NCBI GenBank assembly: GCA_029237755.1
Contig: JAQZBT010000030.1
Coordinates: 1-14,338, forward strand
From: Candidatus Saccharimonadota bacterium
Lineage (GTDB): Bacteria > Patescibacteriota > Saccharimonadia > UBA4664
Length of the DNA: 14,338 nucleotides
Reading direction: 5' to 3'
The notes under the pieces are model-generated. The model saw nothing but the letters and a program-made list of their open reading frames with translations, searched no databases and had not been told where the DNA came from. The position numbers and the translations under genes are program-made. Position 1 is the stretch's first letter; every line of letters starts with the position of its first letter. Below, in pieces: positions 1 through 6,501 of the stretch.

Positions 1-98
1 TGATCAAGCGCCTGATCGACGACATCCACGAGCACGAGTTGGCACACATCCCCGAGCCGGCGACCGACGACCAGCGCCAGGTTACCGTTCGCCGCTAG
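1..98 (+). CDS. C-terminal end of an unidentified protein (partial, cut by window edge)
   Basis: A reading frame is open from the left edge (first full codon at base 3) to a TAG stop at 96-98. It encodes 31 residues, acidic and histidine-containing in the middle (DDIHEHELAHIPEP) and ending VTVRR. No family can be assigned from so short a tail. It converges on the acetyltransferase gene, and the two stops share the palindrome CTAG at 95-98, so there is no intergenic space and no separate terminator. Codon use (C/G-ending) matches the neighbours, which supports it being coding. It could also be a chance frame. Confidence 0.5.
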   Translation, partial: IKRLIDDIHEHELAHIPEPATDDQRQVTVRR

Positions 99-1030
99 CC
101 ACGCAGCGTCAGCATGTACTGAGGCAGTTGCTCGAGGCGGAACTGTTCCTTCCAGCCGCCGCCGCCTTTGCCGGAGTCAAATACGTCGCAGCCCCGCTCG
201 ATGGCGCGGTTGATCTCCACGCCGATGATGTACTTTCCCAGGTCGCGCACGTCGTAGTCGTATCCGATATTCATCGCCAGATAGGCGTTGTTGTAGATAA
301 GGGCAAAGCCCACGGCCTTCGTCTCGCCGTTGATCTTGATAGTAAACACGTCATGGTCGTAGCGCTCCATCAGGTCAGCAAAAACCTGGCGGCGGTACGG
401 GTAGTTGAAAGACGAGGCTTCGCCGAAGCGGGCCAGGTTGTACTCAAACAACTGCGGCAGGTCGGCAGCGGTCCCGTCGCTCACAGCGACTTCGTTGTTG
501 CGCTCAAGGCGGTTAACCTGCTGCAGCATCTTGCCGCGGCTCTTACCATCCAGGTAGCGGTTCAAGAAGTCAGGGAAGCTGCCTAGCCCGCGCAGGTCGG
601 CGATGTACTTATTGGTGTACTGGTGCGCGTCGGCATACGGCTCGGCCAAGGGAGCGAGCACGGCCGGCCGGTCGATCTGCTCGAAGAGCTGGGGCACGAG
701 GTGCTCGTAACCGGGCGCGGTCAACACGCGGTTGCTGTCGGTATCGTCACCCCCGAAGAACTCCAGGAAGTTATGCTTCAGCTCGTAAGACTGCGGGATC
801 GGTCCCTCACCCGTATTGAGCTGCAACGGCAGTAACCCCACCGGCCGCTCGCCATCGTAGGCCACGATAAAATGCAGCGGGAACCCGAGGTGCCTGTAAA
901 ATAGGTGACGGAAGTCCCACTCGTCGTCGATTTCGGAATGCGCAGCGAGCGCGTCCCAAACAGCGCGGGCCGCGTCCAAGTCCGTTACGACTTCAAATTT
1001 GATCTCTTTTGTGGTATCGTATTCAATCAT
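95..1030 (-). CDS. GNAT-fold acetyltransferase, BioF2/FemAB-like (Acetyltransf_6 type)
   Basis: A 311-residue protein starting MIEYDTTKEIKFEVV. The C-terminal half has the pattern of the BioF2-like/CelD group of GNAT proteins: a YLDGKSRGKMLQQVNRLER segment near residues 160-180, then a long acyltransferase core ending in FDSGKGGGGWKEQF near residues 286-300, equivalent to the family's FGRG...YK motif. Such proteins transfer acyl or aminoacyl groups to sugars, peptidoglycan peptides or amines; the substrate here is unknown. The gene is divergent from the CDP-alcohol phosphatidyltransferase with only 43 bases between the starts, so shared regulation and a role in the same envelope pathway are plausible. 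A -10 box (TATATT) ends 8 bases before the ATG, suggesting a leaderless mRNA. The family call is fairly firm; the specific function is not. Confidence 0.8.
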   Translation of the reverse strand: MIEYDTTKEIKFEVVTDLDAARAVWDALAAHSEIDDEWDFRHLFYRHLGFPLHFIVAYDGERPVGLLPLQLNTGEGPIPQSYELKHNFLEFFGGDDTDSNRVLTAPGYEHLVPQLFEQIDRPAVLAPLAEPYADAHQYTNKYIADLRGLGSFPDFLNRYLDGKSRGKMLQQVNRLERNNEVAVSDGTAADLPQLFEYNLARFGEASSFNYPYRRQVFADLMERYDHDVFTIKINGETKAVGFALIYNNAYLAMNIGYDYDVRDLGKYIIGVEINRAIERGCDVFDSGKGGGGWKEQFRLEQLPQYMLTLRG

Positions 1031-1038
1031 TAGGCAAC

Positions 1039-1044
1039 AATATA
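1039..1044 (-). promoter_or_regulatory. -10 box of a leaderless-type promoter for the acetyltransferase
   Basis: On the minus strand this reads TATATT, five of six matches to TATAAT. Eight bases separate it from the ATG at 1030, so the transcript would begin at or just before the start codon. No convincing -35 box or Shine-Dalgarno sequence is present. A weaker -10-like TAAAGT at 1059-1064 on the plus strand sits 9 bases before the divergent ATG at 1074. Confidence 0.5.
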
Positions 1045-1073
1045 CAACTTTTTCAAGCTAAAGTAGAGTATCT

Positions 1074-1871
1074 ATGTCCAAAACTCAAGACCAATCTATC
1101 CGCGTCGTTAAATCGACGTACTTCAGCAACTGGGGCGACCGCCTTGGTTATCCGTTGGCTGCTCTCATCGTCAAGCCGCTAGCCAAGATCAAATTCCTGA
1201 CCCCCAACCACGTCACACTGGTAGCTTTCAGTATGTTTGCCCTCGGCTGCGTCTTCCTGGCCCTCGATTTCCCGTACCACCTGCCGCTGGCCGCTTTTCT
1301 CATCTTCTTCGGTTACGTTGGCGACGACATCGACGGCCAACTCGCCCGCATCACCAAGAAGTACTCTGTGCTCGGCGACTACCTCGATAAGGTACTCGAT
1401 ATCCTGAAAATCTTCCTCATCACCTTCTTTACCGGCCTGGCCGCCTACCTCCAGACAGGTCACGTCTTCTATCTCATGCTCGGCTTCATCGCCGGCTTTA
1501 TGTTCATGTACCGCTACTACCTGAAACTGGAGACGATGTATAGCGCTTTCTCCCGCGACCCGAAGTACTTTGAAACCTCCGCCGCCAAGCGGCACGAGCT
1601 CGAAGCCGACATGGACCAGCTCTACGCCCGGCAAGCCACATCTCTGACCGAAGCCGCCCAGTTGTTCTGGATCAAGAACCGCACCCTGCTGCTGATCGAT
1701 GAGGCCGAGTTTGCCATCATCGTCGCCCTTGGCGCCCTGGTCGGCCGCCTCGACATCGCTCTCTGGATCATCGCTATCGCCCAAGTCTTCTGGGTCGTCT
1801 GGCGGTTGATTGAGCGAGGCACCCAACTTACAACCAACTCCGAACGCCTCAAATGGCCGTTGCGAAAGTAA
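1074..1871 (+). CDS. CDP-alcohol phosphatidyltransferase family membrane protein
   Basis: A 265-residue integral membrane enzyme of the class that displaces CMP from a CDP-alcohol and joins the phospho-alcohol to an acceptor alcohol. The complete signature D(x)2DG(x)2AR(x)8G(x)3D(x)3D is present: D84, D87-G88, A91-R92, G101, D105, D109. These aspartates bind two metal ions in the family. The segment LTPNHVTLVAF at 42-52 is the usual entry to the first core helix, and several hydrophobic helices follow. The next gene encodes a nucleotidyltransferase able in principle to make the CDP-alcohol substrate, 13 bases downstream on the same strand. The acceptor and alcohol cannot be read from the sequence; inositol-phosphate (DIPP synthase-like) or phosphatidyl-alcohol synthesis are candidates. 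Confidence 0.9.
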   Translation: MSKTQDQSIRVVKSTYFSNWGDRLGYPLAALIVKPLAKIKFLTPNHVTLVAFSMFALGCVFLALDFPYHLPLAAFLIFFGYVGDDIDGQLARITKKYSVLGDYLDKVLDILKIFLITFFTGLAAYLQTGHVFYLMLGFIAGFMFMYRYYLKLETMYSAFSRDPKYFETSAAKRHELEADMDQLYARQATSLTEAAQLFWIKNRTLLLIDEAEFAIIVALGALVGRLDIALWIIAIAQVFWVVWRLIERGTQLTTNSERLKWPLRK

Positions 1872-1884
1872 TCAAGGACCACTT

Positions 1885-2616
1885 ATGAAAGCAGTAATAT
1901 TAGTCGCCGGTTTCGGCTCGCGCCTCCGCCCCCTGACCGACAACAACCACAAGGCCCTTCTTCCCATCGGTGACCACACTACCCTGGAGCTGATGATCTC
2001 CAAGCTTCAGCGCCACGGCGTGTCCTCGTTCGTACTCGTCACCGGCCACATGGAAGACAAGATCCGGGACTATGTCTCCCAGACCTTCCCCGAGCTCGAT
2101 GTCACCTACGTGCGCAACGACAACTACCAGACCACCAACACCGGCTATTCGCTCCTGATGGCCCGCCCGCACGTCGAAAACGACACCTTCATCAAACTCG
2201 ACGGCGACGTCAACTTCGATGAGGAGATCATCGCGCGCCTGGCCGCCACTGACGATGGCGCCAGCTACGTCTGCGTCGATAAGTCCGACGTCGACGACGA
2301 AGTCATCAAAGTAGTTCTCGCCAGCAATGGCAAGATCAGGCACATCGGCAACAAGCTTCCCGTAGCCGACGCCGCCGGCGAATCGATCGGCATCGAAAAG
2401 ATCGCTCAAAGGTCCGCTACTGCTCTCTTCGACGCCCTCGAGAAGATGGTGAAGGACGAAGCCAACCACCAGAAGTACTACGAGGTCGCCTACGAGACTA
2501 TCGTCCAGCAAGGCGAGCCCTTCCGCGTCGTCGACATCACCGGCTTGAAATGGGTCGAGATGGACAACCAGGCTGACTACGATCAGGCTCTGGAATACTT
2601 CGGTCAAAAAGCTTAG
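1885..2616 (+). CDS. LicC-like CTP:phospho-alcohol cytidylyltransferase (NTP_transferase family)
   Basis: A 243-residue nucleotidyltransferase. It begins MKAVILVAGFGSRLRP, the G-x-G-x-R-x-x-P nucleotide-binding loop at residues 8-16, followed by K23 (KALLP) and the metal-binding DGD at 106-108. The EVIKV segment (139-143), the IGNKLP stretch and GESIGI (165-170) match the phosphocholine/inositol-phosphate cytidylyltransferase subgroup better than sugar-nucleotide pyrophosphorylases. The start at 1885 was chosen because AAGGA at 1874-1878 lies 6 bases upstream and the conserved N-terminus begins exactly there; an in-frame ATG at 1810 would only add a non-homologous extension inside the preceding gene. 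It probably converts a phospho-alcohol plus CTP to a CDP-alcohol for the upstream transferase. Whether the alcohol is choline, inositol or something else is not determined. Confidence 0.85.
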   Translation: MKAVILVAGFGSRLRPLTDNNHKALLPIGDHTTLELMISKLQRHGVSSFVLVTGHMEDKIRDYVSQTFPELDVTYVRNDNYQTTNTGYSLLMARPHVENDTFIKLDGDVNFDEEIIARLAATDDGASYVCVDKSDVDDEVIKVVLASNGKIRHIGNKLPVADAAGESIGIEKIAQRSATALFDALEKMVKDEANHQKYYEVAYETIVQQGEPFRVVDITGLKWVEMDNQADYDQALEYFGQKA

Positions 2617-2685
2617 CCCAAAAGCCTCCTCCGTCCGTCAAAACAACCAACGCTTTTTGCCTCCAGACCGGTAAAATCCTCTTGT

Positions 2686-2699
2686 TATAAAGCAAAGGA
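2686..2699 (+). promoter_or_regulatory. -10-like box and Shine-Dalgarno for lemA
   Basis: TATAAA at 2686-2691 resembles a -10 box, and AAAGGA at 2694-2699 is a Shine-Dalgarno sequence 10 bases before the lemA ATG at 2710. If TATAAA is the real -10, transcription would start near the end of the ribosome binding site, so one of the two may not be functional. The 93 bases between the upstream gene and lemA hold no clear terminator hairpin. Confidence 0.35.
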
Positions 2700-2709
2700 T
2701 TTAACCAAC

Positions 2710-3309
2710 ATGAAATCTCGTGGCATCGCCGGAGTCGTCCTGCTCGTTCTCGCTGCCATCGTCGGCGGACTCGTCCTGATCGGCATCCTGCTCGTCGGCT
2801 CCTATAACGGTCTCGTCAGACAATCTACCGCCGTCGACGCCCAGTGGAAGCAGGTCGAAGTACAGTACCAACGCCGTCTCGACCTCATTCCCAATCTCGT
2901 CGAGTCGGTCAAAGGCGCCCAAGCTCAGGAACAGAAAGTCTTCTCCGACCTGGCCAACGCCCGCTCGCGCTACGCCGGCGCCAACACTCCCGCCGAGCGC
3001 GTCGATGCCGCCAATAACCTCGAATCCTCACTGGCCCGGCTCCTGGTCGTCGTCGAGAACTATCCCGAGCTCCGTTCAAACCAGAACGTCATAGCGCTCA
3101 TGGACGAACTCTCGGGCACCGAAAACCGCGTCTCGGTCGAGCGCCGCCGCTACAACGAGCAGGTCCGCGACTACAACACTGCCGTCTCTGTCTTCCCCCG
3201 CAACATCCTCGCCGGCGTCACCGGCTTCAAGCAGAAGCCATACTTTGAGGCCGACGCCGCCGCCGCTGACGCCCCGACAGTCAGATTTACTCCAACGCCG
3301 TCCCCCTGA
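2710..3309 (+). CDS. lemA: LemA family membrane-anchored protein
   Basis: A 199-residue protein with one N-terminal hydrophobic segment (about residues 7-30) and a helical-bundle domain bearing the LemA hallmarks: YNGLVRQSTAVDAQWKQVE, then QRRLDLIPNLVESVKG, EQKVFSDLANAR, and ENYPELRSNQNVIALMDELSGTENR, ending with the FPRNILAG motif. Length and topology match the family (usually about 180-200 residues). LemA proteins are anchored in the membrane; their molecular role is not established. The stop TGA at 3307-3309 shares its last base with the ATG of the TPM-domain gene (TGATG), so the two are translationally coupled. A lemA-TPM pair is a widespread arrangement. The short C-terminal tail is alanine- and proline-rich. 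Confidence 0.95.
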   Translation: MKSRGIAGVVLLVLAAIVGGLVLIGILLVGSYNGLVRQSTAVDAQWKQVEVQYQRRLDLIPNLVESVKGAQAQEQKVFSDLANARSRYAGANTPAERVDAANNLESSLARLLVVVENYPELRSNQNVIALMDELSGTENRVSVERRRYNEQVRDYNTAVSVFPRNILAGVTGFKQKPYFEADAAAADAPTVRFTPTPSP

Positions 3310-4187
3310 TGTGGGCCCGGGCTGCGCTCACCGCCCTGACACTGCTGGCCTTTGCGCCCGCCGTGCTGGCCGCCCATATCCCGGCGCCCACCGGCTACGT
3401 CAACGATTACGCCAATCTGCTCACGGCCGAGCAGGCCAAGACACTCGACGACCAGCTCAAACAATTCGATGAGAAGACCGGCAACGAGATCGCCGTCGCC
3501 ATCGTTAATACTGTCGGTGACGACACTATCGAAGAGTTTGCCGTGCGCACCTTCGAAGAATGGAAGATCGGCAAAGAGGATAAGGACAACGGCGTGCTCC
3601 TCCTCGTCGCCAAAGACGACCGCCGGCTGCGCATCGAGGTCGGTTATGGCCTGGAGGGAACCATTACCGATGCCAAGGCCGGCTCCATCATCCGCAACCA
3701 CATCTCGCCCCGCTTCGCGGAAGGCAACTACAACGCCGGCATCACCGCCGGCCTCGCTCAGCTCCAATCTGAAATCAGCCGGGACGAGGCCAACATCTCA
3801 CCCCTGCCACAGCCCGCACCCAAAGGGCAGGATGAGGGCCTACCCTTCTGGTTGCTGTTCCTGGCCTGGCCGCTCATGACCTATATCGGCGCCTTCCTCG
3901 GCCGCACCAAATCCTGGTGGCTCGGCGGCATCCTCGGCGCCGCTGCCGGCGCCGGTCTGGGCACGTTCATCAATGCGTCCCTCATAGCCGCGGGCGTACT
4001 TGGCGCCTTCGGCCTGCTGCTCGACTACGTACTCTCGCGCAACTACCGCGAACGCCGCCGACACGACCAAGACACCTCGTTCTGGGGGTCAGGCGGAGGC
4101 TTCTTCGGCGGTGGCGGTGGGGGAGGCGGCTTCGGCGGTTTTGGCGGGGGCGGCTCCGGTGGCGGTGGCGCCAGCGGACGCTGGTAG
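3309..4187 (+). CDS. TPM-domain (YgcG/Psb32-like) secreted membrane protein with Gly-rich tail
   Basis: A 292-residue protein. Residues 1-22 form a signal peptide (hydrophobic core ending AVLAA). The TPM domain follows at about 28-160 and shows typical motifs: GYVNDYANLLTAEQ, ETF-type FEEWKIG, DNGVLLLVAKDDRRLRIEVG, and GLEGTITDAKAGSII. Two or three hydrophobic segments at about 178-240 are followed by a basic stretch and a C-terminal tail of almost only glycine, serine and phenylalanine (from about residue 262). TPM domains are linked to phosphatase activity and photosystem repair in plants; in bacteria the role is unclear. The extracellular TPM domain plus membrane anchor is the common layout. 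It is co-translated with lemA, which suggests the two products work together at the membrane. Confidence 0.92.
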   Translation: MWARAALTALTLLAFAPAVLAAHIPAPTGYVNDYANLLTAEQAKTLDDQLKQFDEKTGNEIAVAIVNTVGDDTIEEFAVRTFEEWKIGKEDKDNGVLLLVAKDDRRLRIEVGYGLEGTITDAKAGSIIRNHISPRFAEGNYNAGITAGLAQLQSEISRDEANISPLPQPAPKGQDEGLPFWLLFLAWPLMTYIGAFLGRTKSWWLGGILGAAAGAGLGTFINASLIAAGVLGAFGLLLDYVLSRNYRERRRHDQDTSFWGSGGGFFGGGGGGGGFGGFGGGGSGGGGASGRW

Positions 4188-4188
4188 A

Positions 4189-4554
4189 TTAGCGAATACC
4201 GAAGTAGCGCAGCCGGAAGGCCTTCCAGCGGCTGTATAGCTTCGCCAGTATCACGCCCAACAGTACCCCGGCCAGGATCGTCATCGTCAGCGCTGCCACT
4301 GTCGCCGTTGCCGAATCACCGGTGGCCACAAAGGCGAGCACGCCAATCACTAGCGCCGGAACAATTAAGAAGCCCAGCATAATACCTGCAATAATCATCA
4401 CCGCGGCCCGAACTTGCGGAATAGCGTAGGCTAGCTTGAGCCATCGCATGGCGTACTTCGCTACCAGCGGCGGCAGCGCCGTACGCGCAAAGGCCACGAC
4501 TTGGTCACGCAGTTCGGGCGGCTGAGGCCGTTCGCGTTTTCGGATCTCTTGCAT
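4189..4554 (-). CDS. Small hypothetical membrane protein
   Basis: A 121-residue protein I cannot assign to a family. It has a charged N-terminus (MQEIRKRERPQPPELRDQ), a semi-polar region, and two strongly hydrophobic segments at about residues 52-77 and 84-105 that should form a helical hairpin, then a basic C-terminus (SRWKAFRLRYFGIR) likely on the cytoplasmic side. The start is supported by GGAGA six bases upstream on the minus strand. The gene converges on the TPM gene with a single base between the stops (4187 and 4189) and is divergent from the GIY-YIG gene. An opposite-strand origin of the sequence is unlikely because the hydrophobic pattern is coherent. Confidence 0.75.
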   Translation of the reverse strand: MQEIRKRERPQPPELRDQVVAFARTALPPLVAKYAMRWLKLAYAIPQVRAAVMIIAGIMLGFLIVPALVIGVLAFVATGDSATATVAALTMTILAGVLLGVILAKLYSRWKAFRLRYFGIR

Positions 4555-4594
4555 AGCGGTTCTCCGTTACCATCCCGGCAGTCTATCAAACTGT

Positions 4595-4600
4595 TATCCT
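4595..4600 (+). promoter_or_regulatory. -10 box of a leaderless-type promoter for the GIY-YIG gene
   Basis: TATCCT lies seven bases before the ATG at 4608, with no Shine-Dalgarno sequence in between. This places the transcription start at or within a base or two of the start codon. It supports ATG 4608 over the in-frame TTG at 4602, which would fall upstream of the transcript. Confidence 0.5.
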
Positions 4601-4607
4601 GTTGTGT

Positions 4608-5144
4608 ATGGCAAAAGTACCCGCCATCGAGCGTATGGTCGACGACCCCAAGCAATGGGAGGCCGACCTCTACGCCTTCATGCGCGCCTCACAGGGGAGC
4701 CGCAAAGGCGTCATAATCGACTACATCTACGAGCCCGGCCGCACCGTCCCGCAGCGGTTGTACCGCTACGAGGTCTATCCAGATTATGTTATGCGGGTAC
4801 GCGACCAGTTTGAGTTTGGCTACGAATTGGTCACCGGCGCCCGTATGATCGAGCCCCGCCGCACCTATGGTGTCTACGTCATCGAGATCAACGGCAACTC
4901 AAACCACGTCTACGTCGGCCAGTCCTGGTACCTGCCCGAAGAACGCCTTCAGCAGCACCTCACTGGCTACGCCGTATTTCACGCGGCCAAACCGTTTAAG
5001 CGCCGCGGCACCACCGGCCGGCTGCGCCCGGACCTGTACGCCCACTTGCCGCGGTATGGGTCGCAAGCACAGGCCGAAGCGATGGAATCGCGCTGGGCGA
5101 TGGAACTGCGGCGCGCAGGCTACAGGGTAGAGGGCGGGCACTAA
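4608..5144 (+). CDS. GIY-YIG-type nuclease domain protein
   Basis: A 178-residue protein. The C-terminal half has the GIY-YIG layout: GVY at 88-90, YVG within VYVGQS at 101-106, R113 and H117 in EERLQQH, and E160 in AEAMESRWAMELRRAGY, the position of the metal-binding glutamate. These are the catalytic residues of the fold seen in UvrC and homing endonucleases. The first 80 or so residues (acidic/aromatic, with YRYEVYPDYVMRV) match nothing I recognise and may be a substrate-binding domain. The start at ATG 4608 follows a -10 box by seven bases. It stands alone between convergent and divergent neighbours. The role could be DNA repair, RNA cleavage or genome defence; I cannot choose. Confidence 0.75.
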   Translation: MAKVPAIERMVDDPKQWEADLYAFMRASQGSRKGVIIDYIYEPGRTVPQRLYRYEVYPDYVMRVRDQFEFGYELVTGARMIEPRRTYGVYVIEINGNSNHVYVGQSWYLPEERLQQHLTGYAVFHAAKPFKRRGTTGRLRPDLYAHLPRYGSQAQAEAMESRWAMELRRAGYRVEGGH

Positions 5145-5161
5145 AAAATGCCCCTGGGGCA
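5143..5161 (-). terminator. Rho-independent terminator of the VTT-domain gene
   Basis: On the minus strand a TGCCC/GGGCA stem (5149-5161, near-perfect palindrome TGCCCCTGGGGCA on the plus strand) is followed by six T residues (5143-5148). The T-tract overlaps the TAA stop of the convergent GIY-YIG gene. The plus-strand reading has no T-tract, so it acts only in the minus direction. Confidence 0.7.
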
Positions 5162-5189
5162 GGAGCTATGATCCAAAACCATGGTCTCG

Positions 5190-5915
5190 CTACTTTTTCG
5201 CGTCTGACCCCGGAACCTCAGCCTTCGCTGCCCACTTCTGCAGCACCATCGACAGCCCGACCAGCGCCGCCGCCCCCAGCAATATCCAGATTCCCGTTGG
5301 CCCCTGCGTCAAAGCATCACCAAACCAGGCAAACATCAACGCGGCCGGGATTCCGCCCACCAGCGTCACCCACACGTAGTGCTTAAACTTCAGGTTAGAC
5401 AAACCGGCAGCATAAGAGATGAAGTCGTACAGCGGCGACAGTACCAATCGCGCTATCAGGAGAGCCTTCCAGCCACCCACGTGCGCCGCCGTATCGTCTA
5501 CCTTCTTCAGTGATTTCTCGCCAGCCAACCGCCCGATCAGCGGCCGCCCAAAGATGCGGGCGATCCAGAAGTTCAGGCTGCCGCCCAGCAAATCGCCGAT
5601 CGTTAGATATAGCAATCCATCCCAGACCCCAAACAGTGCCCCAGCCGTAATCTTCATCGGCGTCCCCGACAGGGGAGCAAACACATATGTGGCCGCCTTC
5701 AACAAGATAAAAGTCACTGGCGCCCATACGCCTGTGCCCTCGACAAACCCGCGCACCTTGTCCACGCCGCCGAGCGCATTCATCGCCCAAACGGTGAGTA
5801 CCGAAATAATGACCACTACTAACAAAGCCGGAGCGAACTTCTCCCAACTCGGTAGTTCAGGCGCCTTGTTTTTTTCGGCAGTCACAGCCGCCTTCGGCTT
5901 TTCCGTATCAGACAT
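5190..5915 (-). CDS. VTT-domain (DedA/TVP38-TMEM64 family) membrane protein
   Basis: A 241-residue integral membrane protein. The N-terminus is soluble and lysine-rich (1-27), then a transmembrane helix at about 28-47. The VTT core shows APLSGTPMKITAGALFG at 80-96, GDLLGGSLNFWIARIFGRPL at 107-126 (the glycine- and arginine-rich family signature), and LIARLVLSPLYDFISYAAGL at 153-172, with a final helix at about 207-226. Proteins of this family are linked to lipid scrambling and membrane homeostasis, for example undecaprenyl phosphate recycling. Start ATG 5915 follows a -10 box by six bases. The gene after it on the minus strand ends in a terminator at 5143-5161. The family assignment is firm; the lipid handled is unknown. 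Confidence 0.88.
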   Translation of the reverse strand: MSDTEKPKAAVTAEKNKAPELPSWEKFAPALLVVVIISVLTVWAMNALGGVDKVRGFVEGTGVWAPVTFILLKAATYVFAPLSGTPMKITAGALFGVWDGLLYLTIGDLLGGSLNFWIARIFGRPLIGRLAGEKSLKKVDDTAAHVGGWKALLIARLVLSPLYDFISYAAGLSNLKFKHYVWVTLVGGIPAALMFAWFGDALTQGPTGIWILLGAAALVGLSMVLQKWAAKAEVPGSDAKK

Positions 5916-5921
5916 GGGTCA

Positions 5922-5927
5922 ATGATA
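5922..5927 (-). promoter_or_regulatory. -10 box of a leaderless-type promoter for the VTT-domain gene
   Basis: On the minus strand this reads TATCAT, preceded by TG. It lies six bases before the ATG at 5915, so the transcript would start on the first base of the coding region. Only 16 bases separate this gene from the upstream DUF4118 gene on the same strand, and no Shine-Dalgarno sequence is seen. Confidence 0.55.
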
Positions 5928-5931
5928 CAGG

Positions 5932-6417
5932 CTAACTACGCCCTTTGCGCGGACGCTGCTCGACGCTCTTGTCCATCACATCGGCCAACAGCTGGGTCAC
6001 CCGTTCATTTGACTCCGCCAACCGCTGCCGCGTGGTCTCAAGCTCATCGAGGCTCCGCTGCAACTTCCGCCGGCTACGCCGCTCCTGCTCGACTATCAGC
6101 GAAATCAACGCGCCCTCCGCCATAAACAACGACAACTTAAGCACGTCGCCCAAGGTTACCTGCGAAATATCTCCGGGTTGCAGGAAAAACACGTAAGCCG
6201 CCCCAGCCGCCAATACCGTAGCTACGATGCCGGCCCCAAAACCGGCTAACAACGCCGCGATACCAACCACGAAGAAGTACATCAAAAAGGGCGTATCATG
6301 CCCCAAAATAGGTAATTCGAGCTTAATCCAGGTAGTAATTACTAATAACCAGACAATCAAACCGATCGGCCAGGTAGCCTTCAGGAATCTCTCGATTCGT
6401 TTGCCGATAGTTTTCAT
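5932..6417 (-). CDS. DUF4118 (KdpD-like) membrane protein with coiled-coil tail, no kinase
   Basis: A 161-residue protein starting MKTIGKRIERFLKATWP. About four hydrophobic helices cover residues 15-105, including FLMYFFVVGIAALLAGFGAG and LAAGAAYVFFLQPG, the layout of the DUF4118 transmembrane domain found in the KdpD sensor kinase. After the last helix a charged coiled coil (about 108-150: QERRSRRKLQRSLDELETTR onward) leads to the C-terminus, where a sensor kinase would have its dimerisation and catalytic domains; these are absent. The start was moved from an upstream ATG at 6486 because a perfect TATAAT lies inside that extension, nine bases before ATG 6417. It may be a stand-alone membrane sensor or a shortened kinase; no kinase fragment follows. 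Confidence 0.78.
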   Translation of the reverse strand: MKTIGKRIERFLKATWPIGLIVWLLVITTWIKLELPILGHDTPFLMYFFVVGIAALLAGFGAGIVATVLAAGAAYVFFLQPGDISQVTLGDVLKLSLFMAEGALISLIVEQERRSRRKLQRSLDELETTRQRLAESNERVTQLLADVMDKSVEQRPRKGRS

Positions 6418-6426
6418 TTGTCTCGA

Positions 6427-6432
6427 ATTATA
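6427..6432 (-). promoter_or_regulatory. Consensus -10 box (TATAAT) of the DUF4118 gene, leaderless type
   Basis: A perfect TATAAT on the minus strand, nine bases before ATG 6417. The implied transcript start is two or three bases from the start codon. No good -35 box occurs at 16-18 bases. It argues against the longer reading frame beginning at 6486. Confidence 0.65.
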
Positions 6433-6501
6433 TCCGTCTCTAGGAATAATAGCCGTATGCAAAATACCATAAGCGCAATGCCCCAAACCGCGGGCTTTGG
6501 A

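Noticed and set aside
1179..1826. Long open frame on the minus strand inside the CDP-alcohol phosphatidyltransferase gene
   Set aside because: It is antisense to a gene with a complete catalytic motif, and its product is a low-complexity acidic string typical of GC-rich antisense frames.
1810..1884. Upstream ATG that would extend the cytidylyltransferase by 25 residues
   Set aside because: The extension overlaps the preceding gene, has no conserved residues, and AAGGA is placed correctly for ATG 1885.
1900..2607. Long open frame on the minus strand inside the cytidylyltransferase gene
   Set aside because: Antisense shadow of a clear NTP_transferase gene; it is rich in V, D and G with no motif and no ribosome site.
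6483..6500. Inverted repeat CCAAA/TTTGG after the 188-residue gene as a terminator
   Set aside because: The stem is only five pairs with a mismatch beyond it, and no T-tract follows on the minus strand.
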